Source: Temnothorax longispinosus
Lineage: Eukaryota > Arthropoda > Insecta > Hymenoptera > Formicidae
Assembly: GCF_030848805.1 (NCBI RefSeq)
Contig: NC_092363.1
Location: forward strand, 6,634,001-6,698,000
DNA: 64,000 nucleotides
Direction of reading: 5' to 3'
This document shows positions 12,101-24,751 of the stretch, piece by piece. Below the pieces are notes generated by a model, which saw nothing but the letters and a program-made list of their open reading frames with translations, made no database searches and was not told the origin of the DNA. The position numbers were made by a program, and so were the translations under genes. How positions within the stretch are numbered: position 1 is the stretch's first letter; every line of letters begins with the position of its first letter.

Positions 12101-15100
12101 ACTAATTCAACACGGTACACGCGGGTATATCCTTCCCGTTTTCAATTATTCGAACAACGGAATGATGAACAACTTCAAAAATATGCTTCCCAGAGATGCG
12201 TCTGCGTAGAATTAAGTGGATGCGCACTTTCAAGATCAATTAAGTTAATAATTCCGCCAGTTAGATCAAAACTCGTAAAGTTGTTTAAAAATTCTGTATT
12301 TATTTAAATGGTTTTCAGAAAATAATAAATTTATTTAAATTTACTACATACCTACACACGCATTGTGTTTTTTTTTAAACAATCGTGTTTGGGAATTTTG
12401 GCTGAAATTTAATTCGTTCCGCAATGTATGAAACTTCAATAAGGATGAGCGGGTCACAACACAAGTCAGTATATACGCAGACATCTGCGTAATGATACAG
12501 CACCAACTGTGTTGTAAACAGCGGAACATTTCAACCTTTACTCGGATCTTCTCCAATTAAAGTAAAGTACCGTTGGGAATTGCGGAACGTTTCAGCCTTT
12601 ATTCGATTCCTCTTCAACCAAAGCAAGAATATCGTCTTTAATACTTTGTTTGCGGAAGATCAAAGAAAAATTGAAGCGCTCTCGTAACACCTGGTACTGC
12701 ATTGCCGCATGGATATTTGCGTTTGACTCGTATTATTCTGTTTATCATTATTTAGACAGATTTTTCTAAGAGCGCCACCCAATTTCTATTTTATTATTTT
12801 TTTATTGTGTGTAAAGCTTGCGTTTCTTTCTGGTTACCATGACTTGGACATTTCAGCAACGATAATCTTGGACCTAATCCTTTTGATTTTCGGACACGGA
12901 ATTTTTGTAAGGGGTTAAGGAAAGTTGAACCAAAAATTCGTTACATCTGAACCATTGGCGAAGAATGAGAGTTTGAATCGACACGGAGAGCTTAAAAATG
13001 CAAGCTCTACCACCGGTAGTCGCGACGTAATTCAAGACCGTCGTGCGAGGGTTCCTGAAAGGGTTCGTCGCGCAAATGTTTAACGAGAAGTCACGGAAAA
13101 ACGCGAGGAGCGTTTCGTGTATTCGCGAAATTCGCCCGATGTAGCACGCTCGTGCTACAATAAGTTATGCGAGTCGGGCGACAAGAAGAAGGGCAAACGA
13201 GCAAAACCGGGATCGAGACAAGAGGGAAGATTGTAAGGTATTTCTGCGCGTATGAATGTTTCAAAGTGACGGCAAAGACACGCTTTATTCCAGACCGCAG
13301 AGCGTGCGCCTCGAACTTAACATTTTACGGCCGAAAAATTACGACTCGCGTTCTCCGCAAAAATTCTATAGAAAAAAAAGGAACGTGCGGAGAATGACGC
13401 ACGACGTAAGACGCAAATCGAAAGACGAGGAAGACTGCTGAACGCCAAACTTTCGCTTTACTTTTTCTTTACAACAGTCGTTGTGCAGTTATAAACGAGG
13501 GCTGAAACGTTAAGTTTTGCATTTGGAGGCATTTTATATGAAAAGACTTTCACATAGATGATATTAAATTTAGTAACAGTACGTTGATATTAAATTTAAT
13601 TTGACATACTGCGGTCTAATGAAAAAATGCAGTCTGAAATCGATATTTTTTGTAATATGAAACACAACAGAATATTCTAAAATTGTTAAATACCGTGTAT
13701 CTTTATAAATTTATGAAACTACAGAGGATGAACTTGTCACTATTTGTCACAAACTTGTTCTAGAACTAGAGCTAATTATCAAAAAAAATTTGTTTACATT
13801 AAAAATATCGATGTCAGAGAGTCCCGAGAAAAAGGACTTATTCGTTCAAGTCCGAGAACATTGCGAAAACTTGAGGAAACCTTAAATTGTTTACTTCAAT
13901 ACTGCGGTGATCCCGTCTTTCGTAAGACCACGTATCGTCGCGTGGTGACATTCATGTAATCAACGTGATCTTCTCAGAATCAATTTCTTCCATACCGGTA
14001 AAATTTTTCAACCTTTCACAACGATTCAATCGTTTGTAACGCTTTAGAAGATCGAAACACATTCATGCATAATAAAAATTCTACAACGATATCTGCTACA
14101 TTTTTTATCCTTCTTGATGACAGGAGGAAATATAGGTATATATATACTTTTCTCACATTTCGATAACTTTGAAAATCTTTAATACTTCCCAATAAAAATT
14201 TTATTCATTAAAAATTATTATCAATTGATTACAATACTGATAATTTTTTAATCTTCCATTCCTAATTGCATTTTTAATCAATGTTTATTTTATACAGAAT
14301 AATTAAATTTTAAAACTGTGACGTATTTAAAAGCAACGTACATTTTATACCACTCCGATTTTCAGAAAAAGACTTTGAATACGAGAGGTTGAGAATCACT
14401 ATCTTAAATGGTCTCTATCATTTTAGATAACAGCTGTCATCGTGAAAAGCAACAACGCATAGTAAACTAAGATTTAAGAGTAATCGCGCGTTGTCAGAGA
14501 AATTCATTCTTGGTTTTATTTCGCAATGTCGATAGCAGTGGCAATAACATCTTACAAAAGAAACAGAGAGAAAGAGAGAGGAAGATTCAATCTTGTGGAA
14601 ATTCACTTTATTCTGACGTTATCATTGACGATAAGACTATACTTCGTGCTAAGTGATCGTCGACAACTCGTGCTGCCGTATACGTTAACTTTTGCATCGA
14701 AACGACCGCGCGACGTGAACGTGGAAAAAAAAAACGAGGCGAGGCAGAAAGGGAAAAGTATGATAATCGGAAGCTGACGGCGAGGTATCGACGTCGATGC
14801 GGGCATTGGCTTCCACGGCAGATGCTGCTTGACTGGAAATTACCGTCCAGGACGGCCAGAAGGTGGCCCTAACAGGTCTCCCGATGTTTGAACACCTTTC
14901 CAATCGAAACGATGTCATACAAATAATTTCCGCTTTCGAGGCGCGAACATCTCCTCCGACAAACAATACCGATTTACGACCTTTAGATAAAATTTACTAC
15001 AGTCTACAGTCAGATAAAATTTATCTATCGTATAGTTAACAAGCCTGCAATTAATACGTGTTGATGAGTCAGTTCAAATACCTAATAGATAAGAAGTGTG

Positions 15101-17305
15101 TAACATACATACAGATCTGCGCTTGCAGATCTGACCTCGTTTGTTCAAATACGACGAAATCTTTGCACTTTTATGTAAGTCTAAAAGAGAACGCGACATT
15201 GTGGGGGAGCGAATGGCGGTTTATAGATCCCTGTATCGAGGGATGCACGCGGGGGATGCGATTTGTCGCAGCATCACGAGTCATTTCGCTCGCATGCGGC
15301 GAGCATATGCTCGATGTTCGGCACCCTGCCGAAGGCGTAGCTTTCCAACTTTAGACAAGGAGACCATTCTATACTTGACCTTAATGGCGCCGCTCCAATA
15401 CGTCGGGTTGTCACGGCGGTGGTCTCGAAGATCCTACGTGTTCTTTTTTTCTCCTCTCTTGTTACCGCGCGTATTTTTAAATTGAAAATACCCCTGTTTC
15501 CTCGCCGCGCTTTTATTGGACGTTATACTTTTTGGATGTTGCATTGGGTATTACTTTTAATAACAAATAAACCGCACACAAGCCACCTAATCGCGAAAAT
15601 ATCGCGATCTCTCGATTATTAAATCGCGACGAGCGTTAATTCCGAGGATTATATTCCGAACGGACGGTTGAATTCGGCGATCAACGTGCGTCTCTTCTCA
15701 TTTCGTTCGCGTTAATACAGATTAGCCGTGCCAAATGGCGTATCGACGTGCGCAATCTCGATATTCGCGCTCGCCATTAAACCCGGCACTCCAATCGGAA
15801 TACTCCGAACCACGGCTGGAATTCGCGCTATTGCTGCGGAAGAACGACCGCCGTATGCGGAATCCTCGCGCGTCCTACCGGACACGTCGGTCGTCGGGGT
15901 CTGTCCACACTGCGAATATTGTTCAAAATGAGAAATTCTTTTTGCAGGACGCACGCGACCGCACAACCCTTTCGTCCGTCACGTCCCCTCGCCCGTCGAT
16001 GTGTAAATTCTAACGCAACCGAGTGAATTTTTTACGCGGTACGCCAACGCCGCACCGTTTCAAGCGCGAGCGTGCGTTAAATATGCAGCGCGTAAACCGA
16101 TCATTCGTTGCTGCAACGAATAATCTCGCCATCGTGTGGAATTGTTTTCGACGCACTCCTGCGAACGAGTTTGCTCGACAATTTATATTTTACAAGGATA
16201 TTCAACGCGCGGCTAATCGCGGCCGTTAATGAAAAATTAAATTGGAAATTATTTAATTCAGTGGAATGCGTGGAATGCGGCGAGATGCCGCATAATTTTT
16301 TTACTCCGGGAAACAAAGCGCGCCGGGCACTTGCCTCCGATATTCGCATTACAAAGGCGAGCCTGCTAATCGGATAAAAACAATTTTGGCGGGTACGGTT
16401 TTCATTCTGACGTTGAAAAGAATCTCCTGGTTTTTTTAACGTCACAAAATTGAAAATCGTGTATATAATAATAAAAATCCCGATGTTAAAAAGAATTTGC
16501 CTTCCGCGATTTTTTCTCGAGTCAATATTGAAATTATGTAATACGGCTCGCGTAACTTCGCTTTTCGATCGATAAACCGTTTACTCCAAACTGTTTAATC
16601 TCCTCGCGTATACTAAAAGGGTTTCCCTCTCGCAGTGGTCGACCGGACGAATCCGTACGAGTACACCGAGCGAAATACCTGGATACGTTGTTGTTCTTGA
16701 AGCTGACCATTACTCCGTTCGCCAGCGTCGGCTATCACGGTGGTCGCTGGAGCACGCTAGAAGTTAGACCGCATTACACTTGGCTGCTCTCACACGCATA
16801 CACACACACACATACACCTATATACACACACACACACACACGTGCACACGATTCTACCGGAAGGCGTCGGCGCGAGGAAAGAAGGAACGACGTTCGCGGC
16901 CACGTGTACGGAACGTTCGCAAGAAGCGACACGCATCCTTCCAGCGCCGCGTTTCCGGGCGAACTGATGAGCAGCCACGCTCCGTGGCCGCTCTGCCCCC
17001 ACTTCCCGTCGCACACCTCTCCGACCGACCCTTTCCCGTCCCGTCTTTCATCCGCCGCCGTACGCCGTCGACAAGCAACATTGCGTTCCGTCTCGCCCCT
17101 ATAGGCTCTTACGAGCACGTCGCCCTACGTCGGCCGAGCTACCTGCTCCAAGTATGCTATTTTACACAATTCGAAATAAAAACATACGTTACGTAAGCCT
17201 CAATGTGCGCGCGAGATGTCCATCAAATCAACGATATCGTTTACCAGAATTTGTACAACAAAAATAAATTCTTTAATTTGTAAAGTAATGTACGTCGAGT
17301 AAGTA
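9134..17305. other. Probable long intron, no gene seen
   Basis: Mostly AT-rich DNA with small GC islands (11000-11160, 13010-13440, 15130-16110 and 16640-17120). No frame has both good splice sites and protein-like composition. If the exon at 9133 joins the exon at 44147, this lies inside the 35 kb intron. Confidence 0.4.
16797..16858. repeat. (CA)n microsatellite, interrupted
   Basis: A CA run broken by TACAC and CTATATA segments, then CGTGCACACG. It sits at the left flank of a CpG-rich island (16840-17110) whose long frames appear to be chance. Confidence 0.9.
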
Positions 17306-17572
17306 CATTGTTAAATATTAAAGGATGAAATTTAAATCAATATACCTTGAGTTAAATAACACTTTGTTATTTTTAACTATACCATGTGCGTCGAAATTTA
17401 TTATTTTAACATATAAACAGTATTCATTTTAACTCCATTGGTTTAATTAAATTTATACATTGTTTCAATTAAATTAATGACATTACTGAATAGGAACAAT
17501 GGCGACGATTATATAGGAACGGTTAAAAATGGCTGAAATTGAGTGTAATTTGATACTATGAATTTAATAGTG
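17306..17572 (+). mobile_element. Tc1/mariner-like MITE, copy 1
   Basis: A 267-base AT-rich element has inverted ends CATTGTTAAAT and ATTTAATAGTG, flanked on both sides by TA, the duplication made by Tc1/mariner transposases. It has no coding capacity. It is collinear, in opposite orientation, with the copy at 55227-55459. Matching internal blocks include AAAGGATGAAATT, GAGTTAAATAACA and TTATTATTTTAACA, so the boundaries are supported by comparison as well as by the ends. Confidence 0.7.
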
Positions 17573-19509
17573 TACAGCATTTAATTAAATTTGTCATTTG
17601 TTGTTATTAGGTGTCCTGTGATTTTCCTTTGTGGTGTAATTCCCTTTCTCTCGAAGTAAGGGAATAAAATTCGATATTAATTTAATTAATATAATCCCGA
17701 TTGAACTATTTAAAATTTGCACGTAGTCGAAATCAGATCGACAAAATCGAAATCAGTATAAATTAAAAATTAATTTAATCAGTTTAACAAGCAAGCTTTT
17801 AATCTTTCTCAGAGAAGATGGTATTTTTTTTAAATCATTGTATAGGTAAAGAAGGAAATTATAAAATCCGCCTCTGTCGCTAGTAAATGCATATCCTTCC
17901 ACTGTGCGTTGCTTTGCCGTCTCTCCCAAGCGTATCTTTGTCTCATCTCTCTCTCAAACGTATCCTTTTACCGTTTCTTGCCAGTAGCGGATTTATACGT
18001 TCTGGCGCCCTTATAAAGCCTATGTGTATTTAAATCACAATCAAAACTCCTCGTTTTCACTCATCTTAATGTTACGATAATTAACCCATAGTGAATACTT
18101 TTTTCTTGTTCCGTTTTTCCCTTCCGGGTCTCTCTCGTATTCTTTTTCAAATTTTGACTAAGACGTTTTTTTCTCTTCCCTAACATCGGAGATTCTTGAT
18201 TCTATATTTTACGAATTTAAACCTAGATACATCACTGTTCTTGGCAAAACCGTCTCGCCGCCAGCCATAAGTGCAACCTTCCGTCGTCTCGTAAACGCAC
18301 CGTTTCGTTGCGTTTCGCAAGTGTGTGCATCATTCATTCCACCGTCTCTCAAGAGCACAGTGTTTAGGGAGCCTAGTAAACGCACCGTTCCGCTAGCCTG
18401 TGAGTTGCCGTCTTTCTTTCATTGTCTCTTCCCCACAATCCGTCTCTGATGACAACCGGCGCAGTTCGCACGGAAACTCAGCTGGCTTAACGTATTACGT
18501 TTTCTATATCAGCAGATATATATACAAAGCAGCACATCTACGTAATTAATTAACGTGATTAAAAGAGACTTCTAATCACCATAGGTAAGACGACAAGCTG
18601 CGAAAGTGTCGTTAAACTTTGACTTCAAACTTCCAGTCGTTTAAATTATATCGAGCATATAATCATTAGCGACAAAATTACAGTCTTCATTTAACTTAAT
18701 CGACGACACTTGTCTTTTTTTATATTATTCGAATAATTAGTCTCGTAGACATAAAGGAAAGACAAAGGATAAAATTGCCAGGATGCTTGCAGATGTGCAA
18801 CGCCGGACTAGAAGCGAGACGATCCTGTCGTCTGCATCTCGGTCGTATAAAAAGCAAATTACGGAGAGCGAGATTAAGAGACGCTTAAAATATTGCACGG
18901 AGCCGCGTATCCTGGGAAGAAACTTCATTTCGCGGTATTTCCGGGTTTACGCCGACGAGAGGACACACCGGAACGCGAGTAACAAGATTCTAGGGTGCGG
19001 AAAACGGTGTCGCGCGAAATTCCGTCGTCGCGTGGGGCGACTGGGGCGGCGTTATTTCATGCGGATTTTGACGTAACATTCGTTACACTTAAGCACCGGG
19101 TCCCGCGTATGCAATTCCTCTGGAATCCCTCGATTGAACTTTCCCGTCACGTCCCGTGCCTTTTAGCTCAAGTCTCTCGCCGTTTTTCCAGCTTCTCGAC
19201 GCTCTCTCTCGAAGGCAACTAGTTGAAATTGTTAGCCGTAATTCCCCGAAAAGTCTTCGGTCGCGGTAAGTGCGATCTTATCGCGAATAACATGACTAGC
19301 CACGCAATTCAGAGAGAATTCGTCATGACTTATCGCGCGATCCGTATCTCGTCAAAGAGAAATCTCTCGGCGAGAGACATACTTACGACAGGCGAAAATA
19401 ATTCAACCGCCATTAATGCTCCAGCGGTTCCTTTTAAGCTATATATAATCTTCCTTCATCTGAAGTTAATTCCGCGTTCTCTCATTCAATTCGAAGACCG
19501 TGCGATACC

Positions 19510-19805
19510 AAATTATTTCACAGCAAAAAATTTTGTGTACCAAATGTCAATAAAAGTCCACTCTAAATTTTGTGTTAAAATAACTCATTTATCGTGTTAC
19601 TTGTTAACATTTAGAAATGTTATATCAACATTTTTTACAAGTTATTTTTACATTATTGTAAACATACATTGTAAAAAATGTCGATATAACATTTATAAAT
19701 GTCAACAAGTAACACGATGAATGAGTTATTTTAACATAAAATTTAGAGTGGACTTTCATTGACATTAAATTTTTTATTGTGTATTATTGCGTAGTAAAAT
19801 ATTTC
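19510..19805. mobile_element. Long foldback (palindromic) element
   Basis: Arms 19541-19640 and 19669-19770 are near-perfect reverse complements (for example TCGTGTTACTTGTTAACATT against AATGTCAACAAGTAACACGA, with small gaps). They are separated by a 28-base AT loop. Weaker pairing extends the element to about 19510 and 19805. It is AT-rich, non-coding in effect (the frame across it is an artefact) and typical of a foldback MITE. If transcribed it would form a long hairpin RNA. Confidence 0.7.
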
Positions 19806-20899
19806 TTCATATCCAATTCTTAATTACTAATATATTAACTTAATTAATGTATTAAAATAAATTGAACAGTATCACATACGAATTTTATTTTTAAAAAAAA
19901 GAGAATGAAAGAATGACAAAAATTCGATAACTATTTCGTGAAAAACGTGGGAATGGCGCCGTTACACTTGTTAAGAGAAATTCAAGGGAATACATATCTA
20001 GGCAGGTAGAGTTTTTTCTCGCTATTGTCACCGAAGGTCGAGAGAAGCGACGTATTTACATTGAACAAGTGACTTTGTATATAGGGACGGCAGGTAAAAC
20101 AGCTTGCTTGTTAAAAGATTGTCAAACTTGAAATACAAATGTCAAACAATCAGGTTCTTATCATTTTATTCCTACCAGCAGCTTTGGATTTTGTTACAAT
20201 TCGAGATCGCCTCGGCTATCGTCTACCTGTCATTAATCCGGCTTTTGTTCTCACATCACGGGACAAACGCCATCCAGGTCATCAATTGCGAACTCCGGCG
20301 TCCGCTAGCGCTCACCGAAATGAAATTACGAACGTTCTCCGGTCGACATGCCGCAAGTTGCTCGGAAACGGCAATCTACGTGAATTAGTTCCGCAAAAGG
20401 CCAATTTTTAACCCAAGAAATTAATGTGATAAGACATTTTCAAATTCACTGCCTATATACTACGATAAAATATATCTTTTTTTATATCTAATACGCAAAC
20501 GTTTATCGTTCCAATATCGTCTTAATATGTTTTGAATAATTATTTAAGTTAATATCATCTATGATTTTCAGATAAATAACAAGCAGAGAAATAAGTCATG
20601 AACTATAACAGAAGAAGCTACTACGTTTTTCTCTTTTCATATTCATTTATATCCTTCACGTTTATATTTCAAAAAACTAGAGGAAATACGAAGAAATGTG
20701 TATTATTTTGTTCTCGTATTGCACCATCATGCTTCGTTAAATATTGGTCAGTTTTATTGCCGCGAATAGTCGGGAGAGATCGGTAGCCATTCAAATAACT
20801 TCTTGAGGAAATATTGAAACTCGATGTCTCGGGCAGAGCGAGAGGAAGGGCAGGCTATTCGCGTGGCGCGCATGTGTGCGAAGTGTGTTCAGAATTTCA

Positions 20900-21501
20900 A
20901 TGAGAACCGCTGGAGATCAGGAAACTTCTGGTCCAAGTGACGACACGGCAGCCGTCGTGAGAATGGTCAGAAGGGCGCGCGAACTATACCAGGAACCAGA
21001 AACACTCCAAGTATGTGAGTGCAACGAACTTCTAGCGTCGTGTTTCGCCCCCTAGCACAGCGTCGTTGACTCGAAAATCCCCCAATTTCGGCATGATTCG
21101 GAATACGAGAGCAGAATCGAATCCTCGTAGATTCGTGCTCCTTTCGCCGCTACGAAAATGACCGCGCGATATAAATTTCCACTTTGTCGAGTCATCACTC
21201 GACGAGACGCGTCGGAGTTTTAAGTCCCGAAGCGCTTCTCGTCAAAGTACCGCGAATCCCAAGAACAAAGGACCGAGAAGCCTCTGAAAGAGGTTTACAT
21301 CGCAACGGAGAGGATCCAGATTCATTAAATGTCTGACGAGGAGAGATGTCTAACGAGCGACTTTAGTATCTCAATAATATTAATAAGACGGCCATTGTTT
21401 ATTAATTATTTTCTCAGGTAGTTCCGAAGCCTCTCTTTATTCCGATGCGTAGCAACGACGGTGAAGCTGGCGCAGTCTTACCTCATCCGTTAGTCAGATA
21501 A
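20900..21501 (+). CDS. Candidate two-exon gene for a 64-residue protein
   Basis: Exon 1 (20900-21010) starts with ATG after TCAGAATTTCA and reads MRTAGDQETSGPSDDTAAVV, then RMVRRARELYQEPETLQ. It stops at the donor CAA|GTATGTGAG. A 407-base intron ends in a textbook acceptor, TTATTTTCTCAG. Exon 2 (21418-21501) continues in phase 0 with VVPKPLFIPMRSNDGEAGAV and closes with LPHPLVR and TAA. Good splice sites, a frame open across the junction and protein-like composition support it. I see no signal peptide or membrane segment, and I know no homologue. An AATAAA at 21965-21970 could serve the 3' end. It could also be an alternative 5' end of a longer transcript. Confidence 0.45.
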
Positions 21502-24500
21502 CGAGTGAAGCTGCAAGAGAATATCAAAGTTCGCTCGTGCATACACTGCGCACTGCAACTTTCAAGCGCTCGTAAAATTCACGTTGAGCGTGCGCGCGCG
21601 ATAAATGATATCGAATAATTGACGGAATAATTGTTGAACGACAGCGCCGGTTTCCGCGGCAAATTTGTCCGTATTGTGCGACACGGCACAGGGGGAAACG
21701 CTAATCTCCGCACAAGGGATGAAATTCAGCTCCATCACGGTATCATTAAGTCGACGTTCCGCGGGTTTCTAAGAGGCTTAAGACAAACATAAAGGCGATG
21801 TCATCGCGCTCACGACGGTTAACGAGATTTTCGAAAACAAACACTTACGCGACGCTCACCACGGCGAGAGAGCCGTACAAATTTAACGTTGCCGGTCGAG
21901 TTAACGCGCCACGATGTACATCCATAAATGTCGCAGGTGATGACAAAGTTATAATCGTCTCGACAATAAAATTCATGGAGAGCAACTTCGAAGCCTCCGC
22001 CCATTGAATTGACTTCGCGAACCATTATTATTGTGGATTTAAATTTGAAGCGGTATTCGCTTCATTATGGTTACAAGGGAAATTGCTCGATGGCTGTTAG
22101 CTAAACTAAAGTTTGATAAATGTTTCAACAGCGGGATTGTACGCTCCCTGTATAATTTAATGATAGCATTGCGCGGTCATAAATTTTCATGGTACGGTTA
22201 AAAAGGATAAAAGGCTGCTTTTTGCAAAAGTTCTCGCTACAGCTACATTCCTCTCGTTCCATTTTTATTTCGTCATACAGGTAGCTGTATAATCCTGGCA
22301 TATTTTACAAAGAAAATTTAGAATGTTGTGCGCATTTCGCGCATCCAATGTTGAAACGGACGCGGCAATAGTGGTTGAGAAAAACAATTTGTAACATTCG
22401 CTGAAATACACGAATAATATAAATACGTAAAATTGAAGTTTCTACGAGTCGCAAATGTTCGTTATTGTTTTATCTGTTGTTAAGCGTGACTGTTAATTAA
22501 CCGACGAACTTTTGAACGATACGAAAGGGCAGAACACCTGAGAGAGGGACAGGAAACTTTTAAAAGTAGAAATGAAATCGCGGAAGAAAGACTGAAGAAG
22601 ACCCGAACGGAACACGCTGATAAAAGAAGAGTCTTACAAAGTTCTCTCTCGTCTGCGTTGTTGGCCTAACAACGTCGTAATACCTGTTCTTATCTTACCG
22701 ACGTGGGAGAGGAGAAGATCCTCTCCTTCAGCTTAGCACACCGAATTCTGCCCGGATTACTTCGGGTACGTGGGAACGGGCGCACGAGCATGCAACTAAA
22801 TCTCTGTATTTTATTACTGAACGCTCACTTCATTTCTAAATACAGTTTAAACGTTTGTTGATTCGTTAAACTTTACAGTCCTATTCTGCGCAAGTAAACA
22901 TCTCTATATGCCAATTTTCCCTGCGTTCGCTTCCGTTTACAAATTCTTTGATCCTACATCTTATACATTCTCTAGACCTGACAATGTGAAATATTTTATT
23001 TGATATTTTTATACCTAGTTAAATGTCAACGTATACAAGAACTAAATATAAACTTCATAATTGTTAATTACAGGTACATTATATCTTGACATAAAAAACT
23101 TAAAATAAATTGAATTTTTCGGGGGGGGGGAAACTAACATTACCCTAATTCCTCTGTGTGCTTTTACGCGATATCGAAGTCTCTTCGTCAGATACCTCTG
23201 CTCTTGTATTTTTCATTCCAATTTCCCGGCTCAGCCCTCGTGCGTGGTACCCGTATTTATTTGCGAAAGTTCGGAGAGCATGCCGAGCGCGGCGAAGCGC
23301 AGGATGAAGGGCAAATGAGATTCCCAATTTCCCTCCGAATTCGGGAGAAGGAAAAGAAAGGAGCGCGCCTAGGGCGTCGGAGGGCTGAAATCGTCGCCGT
23401 TCTGGGAATCTTCCGCGACCAAAGTCGCGAAAGTTCCCCCCTCAGTCGGAGAACTACTCCGTTTAGAATTTCTCCAAACGCGAGGTCGGCGAACGTAACT
23501 TTTCTCTACGTGCGCGCGTATCGCGACGGCTCGAAAAAGGGATGGATTTATTCCCGCGATCCGACGTGGAATCGCTCGCGGAAGGTCGCAGGAAAATGCG
23601 GAAGGAACGGGATCTCAAGATATTGTTCATCAATAATTTATGGCGCTGTTGTACCCGGAGTAGCGACCTACGCACGAACCGAGATGCGCGGAAATAGAAA
23701 AATATTTCATCCGGCAGAATAAATAAAGGGAATAGCGAATGAGCGATGAATCTCGGGGAAAAATAAATGTATCGAACATCCTTATGCGTCGGCCTAATGC
23801 GAGCTCTCGATGCGATATCAGGGACATCTTATATGTTGAAAGCGTCTTGATATTTACTGAAATCAAAAGAATGATTTTTCTAATTTAGGACGCGTTATAA
23901 ATACGCGACGATCATTCCTTCTCCTTTCCACGATCATCTACAATGCCCCACAGTTTTTCTACCCAAATCCACATTACGTTCCTTGTGACAAGTGACGCAG
24001 ATGGGAACGTAGCGAACGTGCAGTTTTTCGTAGCGTCTCGCATCGGGAGATGTCCATCATGTGCCGGCGTGGCGGCGGGCGCTGTTGCAAATTTGCGGCC
24101 CGCATTCATGGATCCGGCCGGTCGAACTCCAGAAAAGGCGATTACTCTGATCGATCCGCGGATATACCTACGATTTCCGTGGCGGCTTACGCGGGCGAAT
24201 GTCGATGCAGGCAAGCTGCATGTCAAGCACGAGCAAGAAACGCATCCAGCCAGTCAGAACCAGAAGCCGTGAACAAATCGCGGCGAAACATAACGCGGGA
24301 GAAATATCGCGGTGAATTTTTCTCGATACGAGATGCAGGCACTTCGAATATCGTTCACGTCATTTCCTCAATCGATTTAAAAAAAAAAAAAGATTTGAAA
24401 ATAACTAAAATGTCAATTATCTTTTTACTTACACACTCGACTAATTTTTATGTTTTTAATCTCTTTAAAAATGAATGGTTTATGATTTGATATCAATCAA

Positions 24501-24729
24501 TTAAAAAAAAACCTATAATTTTATTAAAAGCGATCAAAGTTGCAAAAAAAGATTGACTTTTTCAAACCATGATTAAAATTCAGAAAAAGTTTGTTTAAAA
24601 AAAAAACATCGTTCAAAATATAACCGATTATATGAAAAAGAATAATAAAAAATTATTCGAATAAGTTGATGTAGTGATGAAAAAGAGGGAATACAGATAG
24701 TTTTATACTTTATGATTTCGCAACTATTA

Positions 24730-24751
24730 CATTCTCTCTCTCTCTCTCTCC
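24730..24751. repeat. (CT)n microsatellite
   Basis: About ten TC units between AT-rich DNA and a GC-rich block. Confidence 0.9.

Noticed and set aside
16688..17196. Overlapping plus-strand frames of 138 codons
   Set aside because: They arise from the CA microsatellite and adjacent CpG-rich DNA. Both strands are open and no protein family is suggested.
19223..19720. 165-codon plus-strand frame
   Set aside because: It runs through one arm and the loop of the foldback element at 19510-19805, so it is not a conserved coding region.
23156..23722. 188-codon plus-strand open frame
   Set aside because: Low stop density due to high GC; Arg-rich with no motif, signal peptide or splice support.
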